A stretch of DNA of 64,000 bases from CAWEYO01 sp963813315 (lineage in GTDB: Bacteria; Pseudomonadota; Alphaproteobacteria; Rhizobiales; Rhizobiaceae). Under the pieces are notes generated by a model, which was not told the origin of the DNA, ran no database searches, and saw only the letters and a list, made by a program, of their open reading frames with translations. The stretch covers positions 50,924-114,923 of the forward strand of contig CAWEYO010000011.1 of the NCBI GenBank assembly GCA_963813315.1. The letters are read 5' to 3'. Shown one piece after another: positions 24,750 through 34,222 of this stretch. Numbering within the stretch: the stretch's first letter is position 1; every line of letters starts with the position of its first letter. Both the position numbers and the translations under genes were made by a program.

Positions 24750-27539
24750 TCACACGATCTCGTATTCGAACACACCATCCTTCACATCCACCTTTGCCCT
24801 CGATATCTCAGACTTCTCCAGCGCGCGGTTGAGGAAGTGCCGCGAGAGTTCCGGCAGCAGCGTGTTGGTGATGATGTTGTCGATCATGCGGCCGCCGGCA
24901 TCGGGATCGTTGCAGCGCGAGACGATGTGCTCGACGACGGCATCCGTGTATTGAAACTCCGCGTCGTGGTTCTCGGCGATGCGCTTGCCGATGCGGCCAA
25001 GCTGCAGCCGCACGATACCGCTCAGCATGTCCGGCGAGAGTGGAAAATAGGGGACCGTCACGATGCGGCCAAGCAGCGCCGGCGGAAACACCTGTGTCAG
25101 GTGGGGTTTCAGGGCCGCGTTCAAGGTTTCAGGATCGACTTCGGTCTTGCCCTCGCCGGCCATCTTCATGATCACTTCAGTGCCGACGTTCGACGTCAGG
25201 ATGATCAGCGAATTCTTGAAATCGATCACGCGGCCCGTGCCGTCCTCCATCTGGCCTTTGTCGAACACCTGAAAAAACAGCTCATGGACGTCCGGATGCG
25301 CCTTTTCGACTTCATCCAGCAGGACGACGCTGTAGGGTTTCCGCCGTACGGCCTCCGTCAGCCGGCCGCCCTCCCCGTACCCCACATAGCCGGGCGGCGC
25401 GCCCTTCAGCAGCGACACGGTATGGGCCTCCTGGAATTCGGACATATTGATGGTGATGACGTTCTGTTCGCCGCCATAGAGAGCTTCGGCGAGCGCCAGC
25501 GCCGTCTCCGTCTTGCCGACGCCCGAGGGCCCGCACAGCATGAAGACGCCGATCGGCTTGTTCGGGTTGTCGAGCTTTGCCCTGTTCGTCTCGATGCGCC
25601 TGGCAATCATCTTGAGACCGTGGCTCTGGCCGACGACACGCCGGTTGAGGATGTCGGAGAGTTGGAGGATCGTCTGCACTTCGTCGCGAACCATCCGGCC
25701 AACCGGAATCCCGGTCCAATCCGACACGACGGACGCGACTGCCTGCGCGTCGACATGCGCATAGATCATGCGGCTGTCAGGGGTGTAGTCGTCGAGTTCG
25801 CCGAGCTTGCTCTTTAGGTCTGCTCGCCACGCCACCGTATCGCCTTGCGGACTTTCGTCTGCCTCAAGCGTTGGCTGCGTGTGGGCAGCAGCGATGTCGT
25901 CCTCATCGGCGCGGACTTCGCCGGCGATGTCCGGCGCCTGGACTGCCGCCGTGGACCCCGCCGCGCCGGGCTTCGCAGCTTGCGCGACTTTTGCGAGCTT
26001 GGCGCCAATCGCATCGCGCAACCTCACGATCTCGCCAACGATCGATTTTTCCTTCTCAAATTCCGCCTCAGCGTCGGCAAGCCGCTTCTCTGCGTCCGCG
26101 ATCCCGGTCCTGAGCTCGGCCACGCGTTCATCGTCGACGCGACCGATATCCTCTTCGCGCTCCTGTGCCGCGAGCTCTTTCTGGAGCGACTCGATCAGCA
26201 CGTTCAAATCCGCGATTGCCGCCGGCGTCGTGCTCTGGCTGATGGCAACGCGCGCGCAAGCGGTGTCCAGCAGGCTCACGGCCTTGTCCGGCAGCTGACG
26301 CGCCGGAATATACCGCGAGGAAAGCTGCACGGCGGCCACGACAGCTTCGTCCGAGATGCGGACGCGATGATGCTTCTCCATCGGTTCGAGAATGCCGCGC
26401 AGCATATAACAGCACTTCTCGACGGAGGGCTCATCGACATGCACCGGCTGGAACCTGCGTGTGAGCGCGGGATCCTTCTCGAAATACTGCCGGTACTCCG
26501 CCCAGGTGGTCGCCCCTATCGTGCGCAGAGTCCCGCGCGCAAGTGCTGGCTTCAACAGATTTGCCGCGTCGCCCGTCCCCTGCGCGCCGCCAGCGCCGAT
26601 CAGCGTGTGGGCCTCATCGATGAAGAGGATGGTCGGCGTCGGCGACTGCTGGACTTCGTCGATGACCGAGCGCAGCCGCTGCTCGAACTCGCCCTTCATC
26701 GAGGCTCCCGCCTGCATCAGCCCGACATCCAGCGCGCACAGACGGACGCCTTTGAGCTGCGGCGGAACATCGCCTGCGGCAAGGCGCTGGGCGAACCCTT
26801 CGACCACGGCCGTCTTGCCTACGCCAGCCTCGCCGGTGAGAATCGGATTGTTCTGCCGCCGGCGCATCAACACATCGATGATCCGCCGTATTTCCTCATC
26901 CCGTCCGACCACGGGATCCATTTGACCCGCCTTTGCCTTCGCCGTCATGTCGACGGAGAAGCGGTCGAGCGCGGTCGAACCACGCTTCGCCTCCGGACCT
27001 TCGCCCGCCACGGCGGCATCCCCTGCCGTCAGCCCGGAGCCGTCCATCGGGCGCAGGTTCTCCTCGTCGGACTGCGCCCAGAGCGTTCGCGCTTCGCTTG
27101 CGATGCGATCGGCGTCGAGTTGCCCGAATTGCCGTGAGAGCTGGTTCATCGCCGTTCGCAGATCCCGCGACTTCAACGCCCCGACCAATACGTGACCGGT
27201 CCGGATCTGGGTCTCGCCGAAGAACAACGTCGCGTAGTGCCAGCCGCGATCGAGCGCGTCGATTATCTGCGGGGAGATATCCGGCATTTCGGTCTGGTTC
27301 TTGCGGAAACCGCCGACAACGTCCGTGACATCCTTCAGCACGCGCGCCCGGTCGATCTTGTAGTGGTCCAGCGTCAGCGAAATGTCCGAGCGGTCGTTCG
27401 AAATGATATGCAACAGCCAATGCGCAATCTCGACGTTGCGATTGCCGGCCTTCTTGGCGTGGCGCAACGAACGCATGAACGCGTCATAGCCGAGGCGGTT
27501 CAGCTTTCCTGTAACCGTTTCAATGCTGATGTCAGCCAT
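24750..27539 (-). CDS. tssH: type VI secretion sheath-recycling ATPase TssH (ClpV)
   Basis: 929-residue AAA+ unfoldase of the ClpV class. N-domain begins ISIETVTGKLNRLGYDAF; first nucleotide-binding domain has GEAGVGKT and FIDEAHTLIGAGG; middle coiled-coil region about 430-560; second domain has GPSGVGKTE and VVLLDEVEKAHPDV; C-terminal D2-small domain present. The Ala-rich insert in the middle domain and the N-domain separate it from ClpB. It disassembles contracted TssB/TssC sheath. The start at 27539 follows CAGGAGACAGG; the longer frame to 27593 starts next to a repeat. Last gene of the tssA block. Confidence 0.96.
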   Translation of the reverse strand: MADISIETVTGKLNRLGYDAFMRSLRHAKKAGNRNVEIAHWLLHIISNDRSDISLTLDHYKIDRARVLKDVTDVVGGFRKNQTEMPDISPQIIDALDRGWHYATLFFGETQIRTGHVLVGALKSRDLRTAMNQLSRQFGQLDADRIASEARTLWAQSDEENLRPMDGSGLTAGDAAVAGEGPEAKRGSTALDRFSVDMTAKAKAGQMDPVVGRDEEIRRIIDVLMRRRQNNPILTGEAGVGKTAVVEGFAQRLAAGDVPPQLKGVRLCALDVGLMQAGASMKGEFEQRLRSVIDEVQQSPTPTILFIDEAHTLIGAGGAQGTGDAANLLKPALARGTLRTIGATTWAEYRQYFEKDPALTRRFQPVHVDEPSVEKCCYMLRGILEPMEKHHRVRISDEAVVAAVQLSSRYIPARQLPDKAVSLLDTACARVAISQSTTPAAIADLNVLIESLQKELAAQEREEDIGRVDDERVAELRTGIADAEKRLADAEAEFEKEKSIVGEIVRLRDAIGAKLAKVAQAAKPGAAGSTAAVQAPDIAGEVRADEDDIAAAHTQPTLEADESPQGDTVAWRADLKSKLGELDDYTPDSRMIYAHVDAQAVASVVSDWTGIPVGRMVRDEVQTILQLSDILNRRVVGQSHGLKMIARRIETNRAKLDNPNKPIGVFMLCGPSGVGKTETALALAEALYGGEQNVITINMSEFQEAHTVSLLKGAPPGYVGYGEGGRLTEAVRRKPYSVVLLDEVEKAHPDVHELFFQVFDKGQMEDGTGRVIDFKNSLIILTSNVGTEVIMKMAGEGKTEVDPETLNAALKPHLTQVFPPALLGRIVTVPYFPLSPDMLSGIVRLQLGRIGKRIAENHDAEFQYTDAVVEHIVSRCNDPDAGGRMIDNIITNTLLPELSRHFLNRALEKSEISRAKVDVKDGVFEYEIV

Positions 27540-27589
27540 GCCTGTCTCCTGTCGTATGACGCCGGAAACGAAGGTTACATCGCCCCACC

Positions 27590-27688
27590 GCATCGGCCCG
27601 AAAATCGGAATCGATTTTCGGAAAAACGATGCGGTGATTCAAAGAGATACAGCGTCCTTTGCGCGTCCAAAAGGACGCGCGGCGCTGT
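27590..27688. repeat. double-hairpin element overlapping the 3-prime end of tssG
   Basis: About 99 bases, nearly the same layout and sequence as the element inside the glycosyltransferase gene (471-572). First hairpin: GCATCG pairs with CGATGC, and CCGAAAATC pairs with GATTTTCGG. Second hairpin: ACAGCG pairs with CGCTGT, and GCGCGTCC pairs with GGACGCGC around AAAA. The tssG reading frame runs into it and uses its TGA at 27639-27641. Confidence 0.88.
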
Positions 27689-28724
27689 CGTCGACCCGAC
27701 GTTTCCGGTCCCGATTCTCCGCTTCTTTCAGACGGCGTCGCTCCAGCGCGTTGAAACGCGCATCGTCGAAATGAACTTCGTCGCCCGCGTCGTTGTCGGG
27801 CGCGATCCAGGCTGTCCAGCCGAGTTCGCCCGAGACGCCGAGCTGTGTCGAAGGCGCATGACGCGCCGGAAGCGAGAGCTTTACGTCGAACTCCAATCGA
27901 TGCCCCAGGTAGAAGAATACGACATCGGTAAGCTTCTCGAACAATGAACCCCGCGGAAGGAACTTCCGATACTCGGCCAGATTTCGCGCCCTGATGACAA
28001 CGCAGATCTTGTCGTTGATGCTGTAGGCGCGACTGCCGAGATAAGTATCGACGCCGAGCGCCATGCCCTCCGCGCCGAGCGCGCACCTGTCCGATGGCTC
28101 GAACATGAGCCACGAGCCGACGCGCTCTTCAACATCCGCCGAGACCTGGAATATGCCCCGGACAAGCTGCCTTAGCCGTGAAGCACTCTTGATGCCGGAG
28201 CTCACCAGGCCCGCATATGCCAGTTTTCCAATATCGTCGATGCTGTCCCGGTCGCTGAGACTATCGGCTCCGATGCCGGCGGATGTCCCGACGTAGCGGA
28301 AGAACCGGTCCTGATGCGGCCTGTCATGGTGAGCGATCGGCCGTGAGTTTGCCCAAGCGCGGAAAAACAACTGAAGGAAGCGGTTGCTGAAGATGTCGGT
28401 AAACCGGGCGAAGGAAGGATCGCGCCCGTTCGACCATAGATACGCATCAACGGTCGTGTTGAGCGGGAGCGCCCCCTGAGGGCCGAAGAAGCCAAGAAAG
28501 CGCGAATAGAGCCTCGGGATTCCGCCCGACGCTTCCTCGTATTTCGAGACGTTGGAGGCCGGAAATTCCAGGAAAGGGTCCTGGCCGAGGTTTACGACCT
28601 CTTCCGCGCAGACGGCGCTGTCGCCAATTCGAGGCTTCTCCCTTGCCGACCGTTCAAGCTCGCGCAGCGCTGAAAAGAAATCGACGCTCCAGGGCTCATC
28701 TCGAAGGTCGCCGCGGAAGGTCAC
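27639..28724 (-). CDS. tssG: type VI secretion baseplate subunit TssG
   Basis: 361-residue TssG (ImpH). Seen: PWSVDFFSALRELE at the N-terminus, then RLYSRFLGFFGPQGALPLN, and a C-terminal region with LGWTAWIAP. TssG joins TssF and TssE in the baseplate wedge. The last 16 residues (DSAARPFGRAKDAVSL) are translated from a repeat element, so the native C-terminus was probably shorter and ended near RRRLKEAENRDRKRR. The start overlaps the tssF stop by four bases. Confidence 0.94.
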   Translation of the reverse strand: MTFRGDLRDEPWSVDFFSALRELERSAREKPRIGDSAVCAEEVVNLGQDPFLEFPASNVSKYEEASGGIPRLYSRFLGFFGPQGALPLNTTVDAYLWSNGRDPSFARFTDIFSNRFLQLFFRAWANSRPIAHHDRPHQDRFFRYVGTSAGIGADSLSDRDSIDDIGKLAYAGLVSSGIKSASRLRQLVRGIFQVSADVEERVGSWLMFEPSDRCALGAEGMALGVDTYLGSRAYSINDKICVVIRARNLAEYRKFLPRGSLFEKLTDVVFFYLGHRLEFDVKLSLPARHAPSTQLGVSGELGWTAWIAPDNDAGDEVHFDDARFNALERRRLKEAENRDRKRRVDDSAARPFGRAKDAVSL

Positions 28725-30673
28725 AGGATTGGTCCTGCGCCCGAGCGCGGCGGCCAGCGTTTGATGACGCCGCGCTGTCTGGACTCGATGACTGTCTCGG
28801 TGAAGCTGTTGAGCGAGGTGTACTCGGCGAAGAACCTGTCCAGGACCGCGCCAAGCAGGAAAATACCCGTGCCTTCGAATGCCCTTTCATCGAACATCAC
28901 CGCAATTTCGATGCCGCGAGCCGCGTTGAAGCCGTTCTTCTGACGGAGGCGCCGCACGATCGGACGGCTGGTGATACCCTCGATCCCTCGGATACGCTGT
29001 TCCGACGCCGCTTCGGACAGATCCGCAAACAGCGCCAGCAGTTCCCGAAGCGCACCTGCCCGGTCTCGCGCGTCGCGGTCGACCAGGCCGAGATGGCTGA
29101 GCGAAAGAAAGGTGATGAGCTTCCAGGCGGTCGCTCCGAAAGGCGTCGTGTCGGCCCGGCTGCGCTCAAGCACTACCAGCGACTCGCGCGGCCGCGTGGG
29201 GCCGGCTACGCAGCGAAGAAGGACCGACGTGTCGTCGAGGAGAAAGAAATCCGCACCGGCCTCGCCGATCGGAAGCTGGTCCGCGAGATGCCGGTTCGAA
29301 GCGAGGCAGCGGACACTAAGCTCCCGGACGCGTTGGGTATCGTCGATGCCGGCCGGTTCGGAAAGCGAGATGAAGAGCTCGTTCCCCGCATAGACGCTTT
29401 GCGCTCCCGTCCGCCGCTCCTGGGACGTTCGGCGGCGCGGCAGGCGCCGGACCGCGTAGTAGAGCGCCTCGGATGCCCGCACGTTCTCATTGGGAAGGCT
29501 GTAGAGCGGAAAGACGCGCACTTTCTCCTTGTTGGACGAATAGTGCGCGAACACATCGATGATGCGATGCGCCTCGAAGTCGAGCACGCGGCTGCGGTCC
29601 GGCACAACATGATGCTCATGTTCTGAGCGGCGCACTTGCACCCGGCTGCAGTTCATTTCGAACAGATTGGTGGCCGCAACCGTGTAGAGCGAGAACATTT
29701 TCGGGCTGACGACAGAGGCGAGCCTGGGCACCGCGGCGCCGAATTCGAAGAGGATGTCGAAGCCCGGCGCGTCGATCCGCGACAGGAGCTTCCTCAGTCC
29801 CGCCAGTCTGAAACCCAGGAACTTGTTGGGAAACGCGAAGAAGTCCCGCAGCAGCTCGAATCCTGAAAAAACCCTGTCGTCGGGCTCGAAAAGCGTATCT
29901 TCTTCACCGAAGCCGATTTGCTGCAGCGCTTGCAATGGCGCTGGAACGAGCCTCGGGTCGCCAAACGCATCGAGATAGCGGATGGTGATCCGTTTGCAGT
30001 TCGCGAAAAGCTGTTCGTAGACTGCGACCGCGTCGCTGACCGGCCCGAGAATATGGATGGGGAGGGTGTCCACTTTCACGCCGCTCACCGGAGGCGCATC
30101 TTTCGGAGGCCCGGTCACCTCTTTGCCGGGGCGAGACGTGAGGCGTCGAAAGCCCAGTCGAAGCCCTGACTTCACGTCCCCGGCCAGTTCCAGGCCCAGG
30201 GAATGAAGGGGGGCGGGCGCCGAATAATACTCCGCGCTCTCCAGATACAGCGGCCATAGCGCCAGTTCGCCACGCAGGCGGAACCGGCACGAGACACGCC
30301 GGTCCTGCTCGACATAGGCGGCCTCCATGTAGTCGCCGCGACGAAAGACTTTCCCCTCGGCCAAACCCGGATCCTCGAAAGGCGGTTCGGCCTGAACAAG
30401 AACCGCCGAAGGTATGGGAGCCAGATAGTTTGGCAGCAACTGGTCAAGGAGTGACGATGTAAACTCGGAAAATTCGCTCTTCAATTTGAGCTGGACCCGC
30501 GCCGCCATGAATGCGCAACCCTCGAGAAGGCCGGCGATGCCGGGGTCCATTTGCTGTTCGGTCAGCCCGCCGAGCCTCTCGGCCACCCCTGGATATTCCT
30601 CAGCGAATTCCTTCGATCTCTCATAAAGAATCTTCAGCTCGCGGTCGTAGTGCTCGAGGAACTCGCGGTTCAT
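28721..30673 (-). CDS. tssF: type VI secretion baseplate subunit TssF
   Basis: 650-residue TssF (ImpG). The characteristic start FLEHYDRELKILYERSKEFAEEYP is present, as is DPGIAGLLEGCAFMAARVQL. TssF is the largest wedge protein and contacts TssG, TssK and VgrG. Four-base overlaps with tssE before and tssG after show tight coupling and fixed stoichiometry. Length is normal for the family. Confidence 0.96.
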   Translation of the reverse strand: MNREFLEHYDRELKILYERSKEFAEEYPGVAERLGGLTEQQMDPGIAGLLEGCAFMAARVQLKLKSEFSEFTSSLLDQLLPNYLAPIPSAVLVQAEPPFEDPGLAEGKVFRRGDYMEAAYVEQDRRVSCRFRLRGELALWPLYLESAEYYSAPAPLHSLGLELAGDVKSGLRLGFRRLTSRPGKEVTGPPKDAPPVSGVKVDTLPIHILGPVSDAVAVYEQLFANCKRITIRYLDAFGDPRLVPAPLQALQQIGFGEEDTLFEPDDRVFSGFELLRDFFAFPNKFLGFRLAGLRKLLSRIDAPGFDILFEFGAAVPRLASVVSPKMFSLYTVAATNLFEMNCSRVQVRRSEHEHHVVPDRSRVLDFEAHRIIDVFAHYSSNKEKVRVFPLYSLPNENVRASEALYYAVRRLPRRRTSQERRTGAQSVYAGNELFISLSEPAGIDDTQRVRELSVRCLASNRHLADQLPIGEAGADFFLLDDTSVLLRCVAGPTRPRESLVVLERSRADTTPFGATAWKLITFLSLSHLGLVDRDARDRAGALRELLALFADLSEAASEQRIRGIEGITSRPIVRRLRQKNGFNAARGIEIAVMFDERAFEGTGIFLLGAVLDRFFAEYTSLNSFTETVIESRQRGVIKRWPPRSGAGPIL

Positions 30674-31230
30674 GTTGCGACCGGCAGCCGGGTAAGTTCC
30701 ACTTTGCCCGAACCGACATCGACTTCAGCAACGAATTCGATCGGCACATCGAGCGGACGGCAGGACAATTCGCCGGACACGACGAAGCGTATCCGCTGGT
30801 TCACCTCGTCGAAGGACTCGCTCCTTTCGACGCGGAGCGTGTCGCGGTAGAGGCGCGGTTCGTATTTTGCCAGTGCCGCGAGAAGATTTCGGCTAACGTC
30901 CGAAACGCGGGCATCCTCACTGGTCATGTGAGTGATGTCGGGCAGTCCGAAATTGAGCACGGACTTCTCCACATAATCGAGGCCACGCAGATCAATTGCG
31001 GACCCCAGATTGATCGTGTTGACCAGTGAAAGAAGATCGAGGGAGAAATTCTCCTTGACCAGTGCTTCGTCGGCGCCGCGGCGCCTGGATGAGCCTCGCT
31101 CCGCAATGACACGCTCGCCGGCGACACGATTGTCCAAGCGTTTGCCGGCGTCGCCACGACTGAACGCGTCGCGAAATGCGAACATCAACGGAACCTGAAA
31201 ATAGTCGGCGACTTCCCTTCTCTTTTGCAT
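30670..31230 (-). CDS. tssE: type VI secretion baseplate subunit TssE (gp25-like)
   Basis: 186-residue member of the T4 gp25/TssE family. The C-terminal half has NFGLPDITH, VSRNLLAALAKYEPRL and a beta-rich end (IRFVVSGEL) as in gp25, which starts sheath assembly at the baseplate. Between this gene and hcp (31231-31464) there is no gene, only a two-hairpin element. Confidence 0.93.
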   Translation of the reverse strand: MQKRREVADYFQVPLMFAFRDAFSRGDAGKRLDNRVAGERVIAERGSSRRRGADEALVKENFSLDLLSLVNTINLGSAIDLRGLDYVEKSVLNFGLPDITHMTSEDARVSDVSRNLLAALAKYEPRLYRDTLRVERSESFDEVNQRIRFVVSGELSCRPLDVPIEFVAEVDVGSGKVELTRLPVAT

Positions 31231-31302
31231 CCGAACCTACAAATGCCGGGCTCCACATCCTTTCGGCCAGGAAACAACACACGTATTTCCGGCCCAGGAC
31301 AT

Positions 31303-31468
31303 TAGTGGAGCGGATTTGACATTCGCATCCCGCTTGGGTGCAGTGCAGGCAGCGAATGTCAAATCCAAAGCTCCACTAGGACTTTGAAATTGCTAGTGGT
31401 CTTTCGATTTTAACATTCGAAACGGGTTTATGCCGCGCGGGATGCGAATGTTAGAATTGGACCACTAG
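31303..31468. repeat. CTAG-type double-hairpin element between hcp and tssE
   Basis: 166 bases in two hairpins. First, 31303-31378: TAGTGGAGC pairs with GCTCCACTA and GGATTTGACATTCGC pairs with GCGAATGTCAAATCC, with AAA bulged on the right. Second, 31393-31468: CTAGTGGTC pairs with GACCACTAG and AACATTCG pairs with CGAATGTT, with a T-rich bulge on the left. A further 15-base inverted pair links the hairpins: ACATTCGCATCCCGC at 31319-31333 with 31437-31451, so two folds are possible. Its right end holds the hcp stop codon. Confidence 0.9.
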
Positions 31469-31947
31469 GCTTGCGCGGAGAAGTCGTAGCTGGCTTCTAC
31501 TGCTCCTTCCTGACTGCCTGCGTCGGCTTGCGGGTAGTAGGTGATGGCGAATACCGCGAAGTTAAGACTAAATGACTCCGAGATAAAGTCGCCTCCGGCC
31601 GAATTACTCACCGAAGTAACAAGCACCTTCTCAAGCACAATCTGGTAGTAGACTATCTGCTCACCACCGGCTTTGCGCACTTCGATTGTAGCTTTGTCAA
31701 TGTGATTTCCGGTGGTTATCGATTTGTACAGGTTGGGTGTCGCCCTGTCGACGCGCCTGCTGAAGACAACGTCGTGAGGGGTCGCCTTTCCCGCGCCGCC
31801 GCCGCCGCCCATTCCAAAAGTTCCGGTCTGACTTACACCCCAACTGAGCGATTCAATATCGAGCCAATCTTCGTGACCCTTTGCAGTAGCCTCGCCTTTG
31901 ATCTCGACGGACCCGCCTTCGAACTTGATGAACATGTCGCCGGCCAT
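31465..31947 (-). CDS. hcp: type VI secretion tube protein Hcp (TssD)
   Basis: 160-residue Hcp. Seen: MFIKFEGGSVEIKGEA, GHEDWLDIESLSWGVSQ, a Gly-rich loop FGMGGGGGAGKAT, and DVVFSRRVDRATPNLYK, all typical. Hexamers stack to form the inner tube and can carry small effectors. It lies between tssC and tssE with an 88-base gap upstream that has room for its own promoter. The stop TAG is part of the CTAG end of the adjoining element. Confidence 0.97.
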   Translation of the reverse strand: MAGDMFIKFEGGSVEIKGEATAKGHEDWLDIESLSWGVSQTGTFGMGGGGGAGKATPHDVVFSRRVDRATPNLYKSITTGNHIDKATIEVRKAGGEQIVYYQIVLEKVLVTSVSNSAGGDFISESFSLNFAVFAITYYPQADAGSQEGAVEASYDFSAQA

Positions 31948-32035
31948 TGCCTATCTCCTGTCGCTAATCTGTAGGAAATTTACGTCTTGCTTAGATCGGC
32001 TGCTTATCAGGGAAGACATGGAAGTGCATTCGATG

Positions 32036-33535
32036 TCACTTAGTCTGCTGCCCGGGTAATCTCGACACCAGGCTCATGCCGATATCCATGCCTTCGAGTT
32101 GAAAGTGCGGCCGCAGATAGAAGCGCGCCGCATAGTAGCCGGGATTTTCTTCGTCGGCGAAAACGTCCACTTTCGCGGCGGCGAGCGGCCGCTTCGCCTT
32201 GATGGCAATGGTCGAGTTCTTCGGATCCCCATCGACATACTGGACAATCCATTTCTGCAGCCAGGTTTGCAGTTCCTCGCGCTCCTTGGTCTCGCCAATC
32301 TGGTCGCGAACCATGCATTTCAGGTAGTGCGCAAAGCGCGATGCCGCGAACATGTAGGGAATGCGCGACGACAGATTGTCGGAGGCGGTTGCTTCCTCCT
32401 TGTCATATTTCTTCGGCCGGTAGATCGATTGCGCGCCGATGAACGCGGCCTTGTCGGAATTCTTCCGGTGGATGAGCGGCAGCAATCCCGATTTCGACAA
32501 CTCGGCCTCACGCCGGTCGCTGATGGCGATTTCGGTCGGACACTTCAGGTCTATGCCGCCGTCGTCGGTCGGGAACGTGTGCGTGGGCAGGTTGATGACC
32601 TCTCCGCCGGACTGGACACCGCGGATGCGAACGGTCCAGCCATATTCCTTGTAGGCGCGATTGATGTTGGCGGCCATGGCATAGGCAGCATTCATCCAGG
32701 CGTATTTCTCGCCCTTGTGGCCGTCCGTTTCCTCCTCGAAGTTGAAATCTTCGACCGGCACCGATTTGGCGCCGTATGGTTCGCGCGCCAGCACCCTCGG
32801 CATGCAAAGCGCGACATAACGGGAGTTCTCGGAGTCGCGTAGCGATCTCCAGGCCGCATAGTCCGGGGTATCGAAAATCTTGCTTAAATCGCGCGGGTTG
32901 GTGAGTTCCGTCCAAGCGTCCATTCCCAGGAGGGTCGGGGCCGCGCCCGCGATGAACGGGCAGTGTGCCGCGGCGGCGATCTTGCCCAGGTCGCGCAGCA
33001 GGCGGACATCGACCGGCGACTGGTCGAACGAGTAATCGCCGACGATGCAGCCGTATGGCTCGCCGCCAAGCTGCCCGAACTCCGCCTCGTAAATCTTCTT
33101 GAAAAGCGGGCTCTGATCCCATTTTGCGTCGGGATAGTTCCGCAAATCCCGGTAGAGTTCGTTCTTCGATACGTTCATCACCTTGAGCTTCAACGTGGAG
33201 TCCGTCTCGGAGTTGTGGACGACGTAGCTCAAACCACGCCAGGCGCTTTCGAGACCTTGAAATTCCGGCGCGTGGATGATCGCGTTGATTTGGTCAGACA
33301 GTTTCTCGTCGAGGCGGGCGATCATCTCCTCGATGGTGTCGAGCACGTCCTCCTTGATGAGGCTCGTGTCGGCGAGCGCCTGCTGCACCAGCGTATTGAC
33401 CGCGTTTTCCACTTCCGTCGCGGCCCGTTCGCTGCGGGGCTTGAAGCTTTGCTTCAGAAGAGCAGAGAACTCGTCGGCCTCTTGATAGGCGCTTTCCGCC
33501 GCGGCCGTCTTGTCTTTCTGGAGTTCGGTTGCCAT
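32036..33535 (-). CDS. tssC: type VI secretion sheath large subunit TssC
   Basis: 499-residue TssC (ImpC/VipB). Seen: LDEKLSDQINAIIHAPEFQGLESAWRGL (read in parts), GCIVGDYSFDQSPVDV, PFIAGAAPTLLGMD, and the C-terminal end FQLEGMDIGMSLVSRLP. With TssB it forms the contractile sheath. Only one tssC is present, unlike Agrobacterium loci that carry two. About 50 bases separate it from tssB. Confidence 0.97.
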   Translation of the reverse strand: MATELQKDKTAAAESAYQEADEFSALLKQSFKPRSERAATEVENAVNTLVQQALADTSLIKEDVLDTIEEMIARLDEKLSDQINAIIHAPEFQGLESAWRGLSYVVHNSETDSTLKLKVMNVSKNELYRDLRNYPDAKWDQSPLFKKIYEAEFGQLGGEPYGCIVGDYSFDQSPVDVRLLRDLGKIAAAAHCPFIAGAAPTLLGMDAWTELTNPRDLSKIFDTPDYAAWRSLRDSENSRYVALCMPRVLAREPYGAKSVPVEDFNFEEETDGHKGEKYAWMNAAYAMAANINRAYKEYGWTVRIRGVQSGGEVINLPTHTFPTDDGGIDLKCPTEIAISDRREAELSKSGLLPLIHRKNSDKAAFIGAQSIYRPKKYDKEEATASDNLSSRIPYMFAASRFAHYLKCMVRDQIGETKEREELQTWLQKWIVQYVDGDPKNSTIAIKAKRPLAAAKVDVFADEENPGYYAARFYLRPHFQLEGMDIGMSLVSRLPGQQTK

Positions 33536-33585
33536 GGTAACTCCTGTCCAGTCTTCGGCCTCGCCGGGTCACGGCCGCTTCGGCA

Positions 33586-34134
33586 CTACGTCTCGGAAGC
33601 CGTGCTCGTTTCCTCGGCGTCCGGCTTCGAAAGCGCTTCCTGCCGCTGCTGCTGCAACGTCCGCATCAGTTCCGGGCTGGAAAGGAGCTCACGCAATTTC
33701 TCCTCCGCGGCTGCCTTGCCGTCCATGTAGCGCTGCAGATTGGCAAGCTGTTCGCGCGCCTCAAGCAGGGCGCGAACGGCGGGAACCTGTCTGCCCACTG
33801 CCGCGGGGTCGAAATCCGCCATCTTCTTGAATGTGAGGCTGATGCCCATTTGCTCGCCCCTGGTTTCGCCGAGGCGGTTCTCGACACGAAAGGCGACGGC
33901 AGGCTTCACGCTTTCCATGTAACTGTCGAAATTGTCCATGTCGACACTAGAGAATTTCCGCTCCGACATGGGCGGCTTGGCGACCTCCGAAGCATTGCCG
34001 GAAAGGTCCGCCATAACCCCCATGATGAACGGGAGTTCGACCTGTTTTTCCGCGTCGTAAGGGTCCTGATATGAAATATGGACCCGTGGCGGACGATTGC
34101 GCTTTATGAATTTCTGGCCGCTGTCCGACGCCAT
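33586..34134 (-). CDS. tssB: type VI secretion sheath small subunit TssB
   Basis: 182-residue TssB (ImpB/VipA). Seen: FIKRNRPPRVHISYQDPYD, VELPFIMGVMADLSGN, FSSVDMDNFDSYMESVKP, and a long C-terminal helix. It interlocks with TssC through handshake strands to build the sheath. Its order, tssA-tssB-tssC-hcp, is common. The length is slightly above the usual 165-175 because of a C-terminal Gln/Glu-rich tail. Confidence 0.96.
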   Translation of the reverse strand: MASDSGQKFIKRNRPPRVHISYQDPYDAEKQVELPFIMGVMADLSGNASEVAKPPMSERKFSSVDMDNFDSYMESVKPAVAFRVENRLGETRGEQMGISLTFKKMADFDPAAVGRQVPAVRALLEAREQLANLQRYMDGKAAAEEKLRELLSSPELMRTLQQQRQEALSKPDAEETSTASET

Positions 34135-34222
34135 CGCAGGCTCCCTGTTCTCACACTTTGCGAGCGCCGGATTCGCGTTGTCATTTGGGGATTGGAGACA
34201 TCCGGCGCGCTCGACATCGATT

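Noticed and set aside
24750..27539. ClpB disaggregase instead of TssH
   Set aside because: The N-domain, the Ala-rich middle insert and the position in the tssA block identify it as ClpV.
31231..31464. A small RNA-like or coding gene between hcp and tssE
   Set aside because: No start codon with a ribosome-binding site; the content is fully explained by the two hairpins, although they may be transcribed as part of the operon.
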